From Streptomyces sp. NBC_00536 (GTDB lineage: Bacteria; Actinomycetota; Actinomycetes; Streptomycetales; Streptomycetaceae), in the NCBI RefSeq assembly GCF_036346295.1, contig NZ_CP107820.1, forward strand, positions 124,001-188,000: a stretch of DNA of 64,000 nucleotides, in the 5' to 3' direction. The stretch's first letter is position 1. Each line of letters begins with the position of its first letter. The notes below the pieces were generated by a model. The model saw nothing but the letters and a program-made list of their open reading frames with translations, did not search any database and was not told the origin of the DNA. The position numbers were made by a program, and so were the translations under genes. Positions 32,255-41,963 of this stretch are shown here, piece after piece.

Positions 32255-33256
32255 ATGAACCCCACTCCGGAGCATCCGGAGCTCGACCAGTTGTCCGCCG
32301 ACCTGGGCGGTCTGCTCGGCCGGATCGGGCTCGACCCGGCCGGAGAACGGCCGGAGCGCCGGGACCGCATCGACATCCGCTTCGCGGCCACGGCCGCCCG
32401 CCACCCGGTCCGGATCGCCGCGCGCGACCCGGAGGAGCAGGCCACGTACCTCGAACTCGACTGGCTCGCCGACGAGATCGCGCGCAAGCTCTCCGGCCGT
32501 ACGGGCCCGGGGCGCGCGGTCGCCGTGCGCGCCCGGCGCTCGTGCATGTCCGCGGGCGCCGTCGTCGGCGCGCTGCGCTCGGGGGCGGCCGTACTCCCGC
32601 TGGAGCCCGGGCACAACGCGGGGCTCCAGGAATTCCTGATGCGCGACGCCGACGCCTCGCTCGTCATTTCGGACAGCGGACTGCTGCGCGACGAGGTCCC
32701 CGTGTCCAAGGCCGGTCCGTTCGTCATCGCGACCCGTCCGCGCAGCGCGGCCGCCGTACGTCGTGAACTCCCGCAGGAGGCCGCCTTCCTGGCGCTCCCC
32801 TCGGGCGGCCACCCCGGCCGTGCGCTGTCCGTGGACCCGGTGACGCACGGGGAGGTGCTGTCCTGGGTGGACAGCATCGTTCCGCTGCTGGAGGCGGGGC
32901 CGCAGGAGGTGTGGGCCTCGTTCCACTCGCTGAGCCTGGACCTGGGCATGCGGGAGATATGGGGGCCGCTGCTCTCGGGCGGGCTCGCGGTGGTCGTCGA
33001 CCGGGACACCGGGGCGGACGCCCGCGAGTTCGCCGAACTGCTGGGGGACGAGCAGGTGACGGTGCTGACGCAGCTGCCCTCCGGGCTGGCGCGGCTCACC
33101 GGAGCCGCCGCGCGCGGGACGACGCTGCCCGCGCTGCGGCACGTACTGCTGTCGGACGAACCGGTGGAGGAGCGGGTGCCGGCCGACTGGAAGGCCTCGG
33201 GGATCGCGCCGTGGGCCGTGGTCTGGGAGGTTTCGGGATCGCCCACCGTGCTGTGA
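32255..33256 (+). CDS. Degenerate, truncated adenylation-domain protein
   Basis: 333 residues related to the N-terminal part of AMP-binding enzymes. The region S-L-D-L-G-M-R-E-I-W-G matches core A4 (F-D-L-S-x-R-E-I-W-G). The ATP loop expected as TSGSTGxPKG is L-P-S-G-G-H-P-G-R-A, without its lysine. The protein ends before the Y-G-x-T-E and C-terminal Lys motifs, so it cannot adenylate. GGGAGG precedes the ATG. It may be a decaying NRPS piece or a binding/scaffold protein for the locus at 41964-56051. Confidence 0.7.
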   Translation: MNPTPEHPELDQLSADLGGLLGRIGLDPAGERPERRDRIDIRFAATAARHPVRIAARDPEEQATYLELDWLADEIARKLSGRTGPGRAVAVRARRSCMSAGAVVGALRSGAAVLPLEPGHNAGLQEFLMRDADASLVISDSGLLRDEVPVSKAGPFVIATRPRSAAAVRRELPQEAAFLALPSGGHPGRALSVDPVTHGEVLSWVDSIVPLLEAGPQEVWASFHSLSLDLGMREIWGPLLSGGLAVVVDRDTGADAREFAELLGDEQVTVLTQLPSGLARLTGAAARGTTLPALRHVLLSDEPVEERVPADWKASGIAPWAVVWEVSGSPTVL

Positions 33257-33267
33257 GCGATGGACGC

Positions 33268-33300
33268 CGTGCGGGGCGCCCCGCCGGGGCGCCCCGCACG
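33268..33300. terminator. Bidirectional terminator
   Basis: Perfect 15-bp arms CGTGCGGGGCGCCCC and GGGGCGCCCCGCACG with a 3-base loop, between convergent genes. Confidence 0.85.
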
Positions 33301-33301
33301 T

Positions 33302-34114
33302 TCAGACGTTCCCCAGCCCGCCGCACACGTTCAGCGCCTGCGCCGTGATGGACGCGGCGAGGTCGGTGGTCAGATAGCCGACCAGCCCGGCCACCTCCTC
33401 GGGCGTGGAGTAGCGCCCCAGCGGGATCCGCGCCTCGAACTGCTCCTGCACGTACTGCTCGGTGGTGTCCCACACCTGCGCGTACCCGCTGCGCACGAGG
33501 GCCGCGGTGGGCGTCTCGACGTACCCGGGGCAGACCGCGTTGACCGTGACCCCGAGCGGGGCCAGCTCCTTGCCCAGGGACTTCGTGAAGCCGACGACCG
33601 CGTGCTTGGCGGCGGAGTAGGGGGCGCCGAGCAGGACGCCCTGCTTGCCCGCGGTGGAGGCGATGTTGATGATCCGGCCCCAGCCCGCGGCGCCGAGCCC
33701 GCCCCGGCCGAGCACCTCGCGGGTGACCAGGAAGACGCTGTTGAGGTTGGTGTCGATGACCTCGTACCACAGCTCGTCGGTGAGGTCGGCGGTCGCGCCG
33801 CCGCCGCTGCGGCCCACGTTGTTGACGAGGACGGAGACCGGCTCGTCGAAGGCGAGGGCGGCCGCCGCGACGAGGGCCGCCACCGAGGCGCGGTCGCGTA
33901 CGTCGGCCGCCGCGCCCTCCACGTCCAGGCCCTCGGCCCGCAGGTCCTCGACGGTCTGCTTCACCGCCGACTCCGTGCGCGCGCACAGGAAGACCCGGTG
34001 GCCGCGCGCGCCGAGGTCCCGGGCGATGGCCAGGCCGATGCCGCTGGTCGCCCCGGTGACCAGGGCCACGGGCCGTTCGGGGGCTCTGTTCATCGCCGTC
34101 GGCTGTGCCTTCAT
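33302..34114 (-). CDS. ActIII-type polyketide ketoreductase
   Basis: 270 residues closely following the actinorhodin C9 ketoreductase family: T-G-A-T-S-G-I-G, then N-N-V-G-R-S-G-G-G, N-I-A-S-T-A-G-K-Q-G-V, Y-S-A-A-K-H and the C-terminal A-L-N-V-C-G-G-L-G-N. ATG 34114 has GGGAGG 7 bases upstream. There is no ketosynthase/chain-length-factor pair in the window, so it is either an orphan or reduces a substrate from elsewhere. S-G-G-G stands where ActIII has P-G-G-G. Confidence 0.87.
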   Translation of the reverse strand: MKAQPTAMNRAPERPVALVTGATSGIGLAIARDLGARGHRVFLCARTESAVKQTVEDLRAEGLDVEGAAADVRDRASVAALVAAAALAFDEPVSVLVNNVGRSGGGATADLTDELWYEVIDTNLNSVFLVTREVLGRGGLGAAGWGRIINIASTAGKQGVLLGAPYSAAKHAVVGFTKSLGKELAPLGVTVNAVCPGYVETPTAALVRSGYAQVWDTTEQYVQEQFEARIPLGRYSTPEEVAGLVGYLTTDLAASITAQALNVCGGLGNV

Positions 34115-34212
34115 CGGGCGCCCTCCCATGCTCGCGTTGACGTCATGACGGTCGCGGAGGGGACTCGGGGCGCACCGGAAGGGTGATGGAGGAAACCGGA
34201 GGGTGTCGGACA

Positions 34213-34254
34213 GCCGGTTACGCGGCCGGTTACGGGGCCGGTTACGCGGCCGGC
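34213..34254. repeat. 12-bp tandem repeat spanning a stop codon
   Basis: GCCGGTTACGCG, GCCGGTTACGGG, GCCGGTTACGCG and a decayed fourth unit. On the minus strand each full unit repeats an in-frame TAA, so the gene at 34242-34682 has serial stops. Confidence 0.6.
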
Positions 34255-34682
34255 TCGGCGGCCGCCCGCAGCAGCGCGCGGGCCCCGGCGTGCAGCCGCT
34301 CCGCGTCCAGCTCCTCGCAGTCCACCGCCATGCCCATGCCGGTGGCCGCGGCGCTCTCGTAGAACGACTGGTACTGGATGTACGGCTGGAACCCGTCGGA
34401 CGCGTCCCGCCCGATCAGGAGCGTCACGAGGTGGGTGCGGCCCGTGTCGTCCGTACGGGAGAGTTCCATCTCGTACTCGTACGGCTCCGCGCGCGGCGGC
34501 AGGTCCAGCACCGCCCGCGCGAAGGCCCGTACGTGCGCGGCGCCGTCGAAGGCGAGGGTCTCCGTACCGGACGGCGACTCGGCGCGCAGCAGCCATGCGT
34601 CGCCCGCGCCCTCCACCGTCAGCGCGCTGCGCCCGTGCGGGCCTTCGTGGCGGCAGACGAACGCCGGTTCCGTGTGTGTCAT
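34242..34682 (-). CDS. Hypothetical protein
   Basis: 146 residues, no family I can name. It is mixed alpha/beta, soluble, with a central Y-E-Y-E-M-E-L-S-R-T-D-D strand and a final Ala-rich helix (L-L-R-A-A-A-E-P). ATG 34682 is chosen because the upstream frame is low-complexity Ala/Arg/Pro. It lies downstream of the GTTAAC array and ends within the 12-bp repeat. Confidence 0.6.
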   Translation of the reverse strand: MTHTEPAFVCRHEGPHGRSALTVEGAGDAWLLRAESPSGTETLAFDGAAHVRAFARAVLDLPPRAEPYEYEMELSRTDDTGRTHLVTLLIGRDASDGFQPYIQYQSFYESAAATGMGMAVDCEELDAERLHAGARALLRAAAEPAA

Positions 34683-34754
34683 GGGCACAGCATGCCAACC
34701 CGGCGTGCGGGCCGGGCGTGCGGGCCGAGCCCGGGGCCGGGCCGGGGTCCGGGC

Positions 34755-34821
34755 GTTAACGCCGTTAACGCTCCGCTCTGCCTCCGCCACTCACGGTGTT
34801 AACGGCGTTAACGCCGTTAAC
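34755..34821. promoter_or_regulatory. GTTAAC palindrome array
   Basis: Five copies of GTTAAC in 67 bp: two at 34755 and 34764, three at 34798, 34807 and 34816, each group with a 9-bp period (GTTAACGCC/GTTAACGGC). It lies upstream of the hypothetical gene and downstream of the ligase stop. A/T-rich palindromes repeated on this scale are conspicuous in 73% G+C DNA and suggest a multi-site operator. Confidence 0.55.
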
Positions 34822-34842
34822 GCCCCCCGGTCCGGCGCCGGT

Positions 34843-36234
34843 TCAGCGTTCGTCCGGCGAAAGCAGCAGCCGCTTCTGGGGTTTGCCCATGGCGTTGCGC
34901 GGGAGTGACGCCACGAACCGCACCTCGCGCGGGCGTTTGTGCACCGAGAGGTGGGCCGCGACGAAGTCCGTCAGCTCGGCCGCGCCGACCCCTTCAGCGA
35001 CGACGAAGGCGACGATGCGCTGGCCGAGGTCGGTGTCCGGGACGCCGACCACGGCGGCCTCGCTGACCGCCGGGTGGTCGAGGAGGGCGTTCTCGACCTC
35101 GCCCGCGCCGATCCGGTAGCCGCCCGACTTGATCATGTCGATGGAGGCGCGGCCGACGATCCGGTGCAGGCCGTCCGCGTCGATGGCCGCGATGTCGCCC
35201 GTACGGAACCACCCGTCCTCGGTGTACGAGGCGGCCGTGGCCTCGGGGCGGCCCAGGTAGCCGCTGAACAGGGTGGGTCCGGTGAGCTGGAGTTCCCCGA
35301 TCTCGGCGCCGGGCTCGGCGGCGATCCGGGTACGGACCCCCGCGACCGGGGTGCCGACCGTACCGGGGCGGGGCACCGCGTCCGCCCGGGCGCTGAGCGT
35401 GATCAGGGTTTCGGTCATGCCGTACCGCTCCAGCGGCGCGTGCCCGGTGAGGTGCGACAGCGCGCGGAAGACGGGGGTGGGCAGCGGCGCGCTGCCCGAG
35501 ACCAGGAGCCGGGCTCCGGCGAGGGCCGCGGCGGCGGCCGGGTCGGCCGCGATCCGGGACCAGACGGTGGGGACGCCGAAGTAGAGGCTGCCGCCCGCCG
35601 CGGCGTACGCCCCGGGGGTGGGGCGGCCGGTGTGGACCAGGCGGCTGCCGGTGCGCAGGGCGCCCAGGACGCCGAGGACCAGGCCGTGGACGTGGAACAG
35701 CGGCAGCCCGTGGACCAGGGTGTCCTCCGCCGTCCACTGCCAGGCGTCGGCGAGGGCGTCGAGCCCGGCGGCGAGCGCGTCGGCGGTGTGGACGACGCCC
35801 TTGGGGGCGCCGGTGGTACCCGAGGTGTAGAGGATCAGGGCCGGGTCGCCGGGTCCCGCGCCGCCCGTGACAGCGCCGGCCGTGACGGCGCTCGCGGCGG
35901 CCCGCCGGGTGAAGTCGACCTCGACGACGGCGGCGCCGGAGTCGCGCAGGATGTGGTCGCGCTCGGCGGGCCCGGCGTCCGGCGGCAGGGGGACCACGGG
36001 CACCCCGGCGAGCAGTCCGCCCACCACCGCGGCGACGGTCTCCAGGGAGGCGGTCGCGGTCACGGCGAAGGCGGGCGCCCCGGCCACGTCGGCGGCCACC
36101 GCGCGGGCCGCGCCGAGCAGGTCCTCGTACGAGGTGGAGCGGCCGGCGATGGTGACCGCGTCCGCGCGGTCTCCGTGGATGCCGTGCAAGGCCTTGAGCA
36201 GCACCGAAGGGTCCCCTGTCCATCGTCTGTCCAT
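34843..36234 (-). CDS. matB: Malonyl-CoA ligase-like (MatB) acyl-CoA synthetase
   Basis: 463 residues, AMP-forming ligase. The ATP loop is Y-T-S-G-T-T-G-A-P-K-G, then R-Y-G-M-T-E-T-L-I-T, which matches bacterial MatB, W-F-R-T-G-D-I and the catalytic Lys in N-A-M-G-K-P-Q-K. MatB makes malonyl- or methylmalonyl-CoA from the free diacid, a direct extender supply for the ketosynthases at 15406 and 19989. Single gene, between the GTTAAC array and gdhA. Confidence 0.82.
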   Translation of the reverse strand: MDRRWTGDPSVLLKALHGIHGDRADAVTIAGRSTSYEDLLGAARAVAADVAGAPAFAVTATASLETVAAVVGGLLAGVPVVPLPPDAGPAERDHILRDSGAAVVEVDFTRRAAASAVTAGAVTGGAGPGDPALILYTSGTTGAPKGVVHTADALAAGLDALADAWQWTAEDTLVHGLPLFHVHGLVLGVLGALRTGSRLVHTGRPTPGAYAAAGGSLYFGVPTVWSRIAADPAAAAALAGARLLVSGSAPLPTPVFRALSHLTGHAPLERYGMTETLITLSARADAVPRPGTVGTPVAGVRTRIAAEPGAEIGELQLTGPTLFSGYLGRPEATAASYTEDGWFRTGDIAAIDADGLHRIVGRASIDMIKSGGYRIGAGEVENALLDHPAVSEAAVVGVPDTDLGQRIVAFVVAEGVGAAELTDFVAAHLSVHKRPREVRFVASLPRNAMGKPQKRLLLSPDER

Positions 36235-36284
36235 CGTCGACGTCGACTGCGTCCCAGGGTGTCAGACGACCGGGAACGGACGAC

Positions 36285-36311
36285 GGCCGGGCGGAAACCT
36301 CCCGCCCGGCC
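36285..36311 (-). terminator. Terminator after gdhA
   Basis: Perfect 10-bp arms GGCCGGGCGG and CCGCCCGGCC with a 7-base loop, 20 bp after the gdhA stop. Confidence 0.7.
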
Positions 36312-36331
36312 GCCCTCCCTACGCGTACCGA

Positions 36332-37873
<1,542 letters not shown>

Positions 37874-37981
37874 CTACGGTCAGCACCGCGGTTTCGACCC
37901 CGTTGGGATGACCCCGGACGATCCGCCAGAGTTCACTGTCCGGACTTGTTTCTTTCGTTTCGGTTCTTTCGGCGATATCGG

Positions 37982-38029
37982 TCATACCGGCTCTCATGCC
38001 GGCTCTCATACCGTCGCTCATACCGGCGG
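37982..38029. repeat. 12-bp tandem repeat spanning the pccB stop
   Basis: Four 12-bp units of the form TCATACCGGCTC. On the minus strand each carries an in-frame TGA, so pccB is followed by three further stops at 12-bp spacing. The remainder of 37691-38017 shows no feature I can support. Confidence 0.6.
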
Positions 38030-39595
38030 GTTCCCGTGCTTGCGCGACGGCAGGTCGGCGTACTTCGACCGGAGCATCGACAGGGACCGGATGAGGACGG
38101 CGCGGGTCTCCTGCGGGTTGATCACGTCGTCGACGAGGCCGCGCTCGGCCGCGTAGTACGGGTGCATCAGCTCGGTCGTGTACTCCTTGATCTTCTGCGC
38201 GCGCATCGCCTCGGGGTCGTCGGCGGCGGCGATCTCCCGCCGGAAGATGACGTTGGCGGCGCCCTCGGCGCCCATCACCGCGATCTCGTTGGTGGGCCAG
38301 GCGAGCGCCAGGTCGGCGCCGATCGAGCGCGAGTCCATGACGATGTACGCGCCGCCGTAGGCCTTGCGCAGCACCAGCGAGATCCGCGGGACGGTGGCGT
38401 TGCAGTAGGCGAAGAGCAGCTTCGCGCCGTGCCGGATGATCCCGTTGTGCTCCTGGTCGACGCCGGGCAGGAAGCCGGGTACGTCGACCAGCGTGACCAG
38501 CGGGATCGAGAACGCGTCGCAGAACTGCACGAAGCGCGCGGCCTTTTCCGAGGCGTGGATGTCGAGCACGCCGGCCAGCGCCGCGGGCTGGTTGGCGACG
38601 AAGCCGACGACGTGCCCGTCCATCCGGGCAAGCGCGCAGACGATGTTCTGCGCCCAGGCGGGCTGGACCTCGAAGTACTCGCCGTGGTCGACGGTCTCCT
38701 CGATGACCTTGCGGATGTCGTACGCCTGTTGCGGGTTGGCCGGGACGATCTCCTCCAGCGCGTCGTTCGTCCGGTCGGCCGGGTCGTCGCATTCCTCGCG
38801 GGGGGCGCTCTCGCGGTTGTTGGAGGGCAGCAGCGAGAGCAGGTGGCGCACGTCCTCCAGGCAGCTCTCCTCGTCGTCGTAGGCGAAGGCGGCCACGCCG
38901 GAGACGGAGGCGTGCACGTCGGCGCCGCCGAGGCCGTTCTGGCTGATCTCCTCGCCGGTGACGGCGCGGACCACGTCCGGGCCGGTGATGAACATCTGCG
39001 AGGTCTCGCGGACCATGAAGACGAAGTCGGTCAGGGCGGGGCTGTAGGCGGCGCCGCCCGCGCACGGGCCGAGCATCACGCTGATCTGCGGGATCACGCC
39101 GGAGGCGCGGGTGTTGCGCTGGAAGATGCCGCCGTATCCGGCGAGCGCGCTGACGCCCTCCTGGATACGGGCCCCCGCGCCGTCGTTGAGCGAGACCAGC
39201 GGGGCTCCGGCCGCCTCGGCGAGGTCCATCACCTTGTGGATCTTCTCGGCGTGGGCCTCGCCCAGGGCGCCGCCGAAGATGCGGAAGTCGTGCGCGTAGA
39301 CGAAGACGTTGCGTCCGTCGACCGTGCCCCAGCCGGTGATCACGCCGTCGCTGTAGGGCCGCTTGTCCTCCAGCCCGAACCCGGTCGCGCGGTGCCGCCG
39401 CAGGGCCTCGATCTCCTGGAAGGAGCCCGGGTCGAGCAGCAGGTCGATGCGCTCGCGCGCGGTGAGCTTGCCCTTGGCGTGCTGGCGCTCGGTGGCGCGC
39501 TCGTCGGGCCCGGCGAAGGCCTGGGCTTTGATCTCGGCCAGTTCGGCGGCTCGGTCCAGAACCGGTATGGGCGGGGCTTCGGGAGCCATGGTCAT
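38018..39595 (-). CDS. pccB: Propionyl/acyl-CoA carboxylase beta subunit
   Basis: 525-residue carboxyltransferase. The two crotonase-like halves are clear, with G-P-C-A-G-G-A-A-Y-S-P in the first and P-G-F-L-P-G-V-D-Q-E and G-G-A-Y-I-V-M in the second. It makes methylmalonyl- or malonyl-CoA with a biotinylated alpha subunit encoded elsewhere. ATG 39595 has GGAGG 6 bases upstream. No epsilon subunit lies beside it. With MatB it adds to the extender-unit supply. Confidence 0.92.
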   Translation of the reverse strand: MTMAPEAPPIPVLDRAAELAEIKAQAFAGPDERATERQHAKGKLTARERIDLLLDPGSFQEIEALRRHRATGFGLEDKRPYSDGVITGWGTVDGRNVFVYAHDFRIFGGALGEAHAEKIHKVMDLAEAAGAPLVSLNDGAGARIQEGVSALAGYGGIFQRNTRASGVIPQISVMLGPCAGGAAYSPALTDFVFMVRETSQMFITGPDVVRAVTGEEISQNGLGGADVHASVSGVAAFAYDDEESCLEDVRHLLSLLPSNNRESAPREECDDPADRTNDALEEIVPANPQQAYDIRKVIEETVDHGEYFEVQPAWAQNIVCALARMDGHVVGFVANQPAALAGVLDIHASEKAARFVQFCDAFSIPLVTLVDVPGFLPGVDQEHNGIIRHGAKLLFAYCNATVPRISLVLRKAYGGAYIVMDSRSIGADLALAWPTNEIAVMGAEGAANVIFRREIAAADDPEAMRAQKIKEYTTELMHPYYAAERGLVDDVINPQETRAVLIRSLSMLRSKYADLPSRKHGNPPV

Positions 39596-39656
39596 GTGGA
39601 TCCTCCAGGTCTGAAGGCCGGATCCAGCCACCGTCACCCCGGGCCCTCAAGAGGTC

Positions 39657-40406
39657 TTGGAGACCTGCTGGACCCCCACCCGGGGCCGGGCGCCGGATCG
39701 TTACCGAACCACATCCTCACAGCACTTCCGCAGCCGCCACACGGAGGACCGGCTGGCCCGGCTGGCCCACGGGGGCCTGGACCAGTACGTGATCCTCGGC
39801 GCGGGGCTGGACTCCTTCGCCTACCGGTCGGAACTCGCCACCCACGTCGACGTGTTCGAGGTCGACTTGCCCGCGACCCAGGAGTGGAAGCGGGAACTGC
39901 TCGTCGCGACGGGGACCGAGGTGCCCTCGTCCGTGGCCTTCGTCCCGTTCGACTTCGAGCGCGAGTCCGCGCACGCGCTGGCCGACCACCTGGTGAAGTC
40001 CGGCTTCGACCCGGACCGGCCCGCCCTGGTCAGCTGGCTCGGGGTGACGATGTACCTCACCCGGGAGGCGATCGGACGGACGCCGGCCGTCATCAGCGGC
40101 TTCCCGCCCGGCACCGAACTCATCGTGGAGCACCTCCTGCCGGCCGGACTGCGCGACGGGGCGGGGCAGGCGTACGCGGAGGCGGTCATGGCGGCGACGG
40201 CCGAGCAGGGCGAGCCCTGGCGGACGTTCCTGAGCATCGAGGAGATGGACGCCCTCCTGCGTGAGCACGGGCTGGACCCGGTCGCGTACGTCCAGCAGCG
40301 CGAGGTCATGGACCCGGGAGGGTGGGAACGCACTGACGCGCTCCGCCCGTTCACCCTGTCCGTCCTCGCCCGCGCGAACGTCCCCGCCCGCCGGCGCGGG
40401 CGATGA
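39657..40406 (+). CDS. LCM-type SAM-dependent O-methyltransferase, short N-terminus
   Basis: 249 residues of the Ppm1/LCMT family (TIGR00027-like): V-I-L-G-A-G-L-D-S-F-A-Y-R and F-E-V-D-L-P-A-T-Q are the SAM-binding signatures, followed by S-W-L-G-V-T-M-Y-L. Relatives usually have 50-80 more N-terminal residues that contain the substrate lid. Here only a TTG start is available and a stop lies just upstream. The gene may be 5'-truncated or a natural short form. It diverges from pccB. Confidence 0.7.
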   Translation: METCWTPTRGRAPDRYRTTSSQHFRSRHTEDRLARLAHGGLDQYVILGAGLDSFAYRSELATHVDVFEVDLPATQEWKRELLVATGTEVPSSVAFVPFDFERESAHALADHLVKSGFDPDRPALVSWLGVTMYLTREAIGRTPAVISGFPPGTELIVEHLLPAGLRDGAGQAYAEAVMAATAEQGEPWRTFLSIEEMDALLREHGLDPVAYVQQREVMDPGGWERTDALRPFTLSVLARANVPARRRGR

Positions 40407-40417
40407 CGCCGCCGGCG

Positions 40418-40642
40418 CTAGTGCTGTGGCCGGAAAGGTTTGCCGGGTCGCGGTGTCCGGTGCCCTGGGGTCTCCCCAGGCCCGAAGGGCCGAGGGGACG
40501 CATCGCAAGGCGGAGGGCCGCGACTCGTACTGGACGTACCGTCGTGGTCCGACAACGCCGGGGGCACCTCCCAGCGGTAGCTGGGGGAGAGGTGCCGTGC
40601 CGGGCGCCGTGACACGGTGAACCTTTCCGGCCACAGCGCTAG
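40418..40642. mobile_element. MITE-like element with 23-bp terminal inverted repeats
   Basis: A 225-bp non-coding segment ending in inverted repeats of 23 bp with one mismatch (CTAGTGCTGTGGCCG... against CTAGCGCTGTGGCCG...), continued by a weaker 24-bp match inside. The interior holds nested hairpins, for example GGCACCTC/GAGGTGCC near 40563-40596. No transposase is present, so it would move only in trans. It sits 45 bp upstream of the nitrobindin gene and may supply its leader. Confidence 0.65.
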
Positions 40643-40687
40643 GCTTCCCGGCGGCACCACACAGCACCGGCCCCAGGAGCGCGCACC

Positions 40688-41236
40688 GTGTTCGACCCCG
40701 CACCGCAGCACCCGTACCCCGACGCCCACCGACCGGACGAGGCGCCCGCGCCGCACCCGCTGCTGGGGCCGGTGCTCGGGTTGCTGGGGACCTGGCGGGG
40801 GCGGGGGCGCGGCGGATACCCGACCCTCGCCGGGGAGTTCACCTATGCGCAGGAGGTCACCTTCAGCCATGACGGCCGGCCCTTCCTGCACTACGAGACC
40901 CGGGCCTGGCTGCTCGACGCCGACGACGCGCCGCTGCGCCCGTCCGCCCGGGAGAGCGGCTGGTGGCGGCTCCAGCCCGACGGCCGGGTGGAGGCGCTGA
41001 TCACGCAGCCCACCGGCATCGCGGAGATCCTGGTCGGCCGGGCGGACGGCACGTCTGTCGACCTCGCCACCCACGAGGTGGCCCTCGCGCCCACGGCCAA
41101 GGAGGTCAGCGCCACGCACCGGCGCTACACCCTGACCGACGACGGCGCGCTCACCTTCGTCCACGACCTGGAGGCGGTCGGCCAGCCGCTCCAGCACCAC
41201 CTCTCGGCACGGCTGGAGCGCCGAGAGGAGGGTTAG
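40688..41236 (+). CDS. Nitrobindin-like haem-binding beta-barrel
   Basis: 182 residues of the DUF1794/nitrobindin family: [14 protein letters not shown], then S-G-W-W-R, and A-T-H-R-R-Y near the C-terminus, whose His is a likely haem ligand. Relatives bind ferric haem and isomerise peroxynitrite. GTG 40688 has AGGAG about 7 bases upstream. Single gene downstream of the MITE-like element. Confidence 0.85.
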   Translation: MFDPAPQHPYPDAHRPDEAPAPHPLLGPVLGLLGTWRGRGRGGYPTLAGEFTYAQEVTFSHDGRPFLHYETRAWLLDADDAPLRPSARESGWWRLQPDGRVEALITQPTGIAEILVGRADGTSVDLATHEVALAPTAKEVSATHRRYTLTDDGALTFVHDLEAVGQPLQHHLSARLERREEG

Positions 41237-41261
41237 GAACGGGTCAGGAGCGGGGCATCGG

Positions 41262-41702
41262 TCAGGCGCAGACGATGGTGATCGAGAACGGCCGGTCGCT
41301 GTCGACCGCGGCGCTGCCACCGGCGGACGGGGTCGCGGTGCGGATGAAGAGCGTGTTGCCGTTCACCTGGCCGACCAGGATGGACGAGCTGCCCGGGCCG
41401 GGGTCGGAGCCCCCGTTGGTGTTGATCGTGCCGAGGAGTGCGCACCTGTCGAGGCCGGCACTGGTGCTGATGTTGTAGCGGCCGATGCCGAACTTGTTGA
41501 TCCCGGTGATGCCCTGCCCGCCGAGGATCTGCCCGTTCGCGCTGACCTTGGCCCATGCCGTGGTGGTCACCGCGGCATGGGACGCCTCCCGCGTCCCGGC
41601 CGAGGCGGTCGACGCGGTCGATACGGTCGACGCGGCGACCGAGCCGCCGATCGCGAGCGCCAGCACCGCTGCCCCGAGGGCCAGCTTCTTCGTTCCGTTC
41701 AT
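41262..41702 (-). CDS. Small secreted protein
   Basis: 146 residues. Signal peptide N-G-T-K-K followed by a hydrophobic L-A-L-G-A-A-V-L-A-L-A-I stretch, with cleavage likely near residue 35. The mature part is Gly/Ser/Thr-rich, beta-type, with two cysteines near C80 and the penultimate residue that could pair. ATG 41702 has GGGGAG 5 bases upstream. Function unknown; the plan is common among Streptomyces extracellular proteins. The 261 bp upstream hold no gene. Confidence 0.7.
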   Translation of the reverse strand: MNGTKKLALGAAVLALAIGGSVAASTVSTASTASAGTREASHAAVTTTAWAKVSANGQILGGQGITGINKFGIGRYNISTSAGLDRCALLGTINTNGGSDPGPGSSSILVGQVNGNTLFIRTATPSAGGSAAVDSDRPFSITIVCA

Positions 41703-41963
41703 GGTTCTCTCCCCTGCCGAAGACGAAAAGTCCGTGCAACGGGGAGGACTCTCCATGGCCCCGACCTGCAACAGAAGGCCTTGCGGCGGCAGTCACTCCA
41801 AATGATCACGGCGTCCGATGTGTGGACGTTCACTCGAAGGGTCAAGATCGCCAGCCACCCATTGACGAGTCCGCATCATCGCGGGCGGTACGGGTAGGCC
41901 GTACCGAATCGGCCGCCGTACGGCGAAGGCGTACGGAGAAGGCTCGCGGCGAGGCGTACGGCG

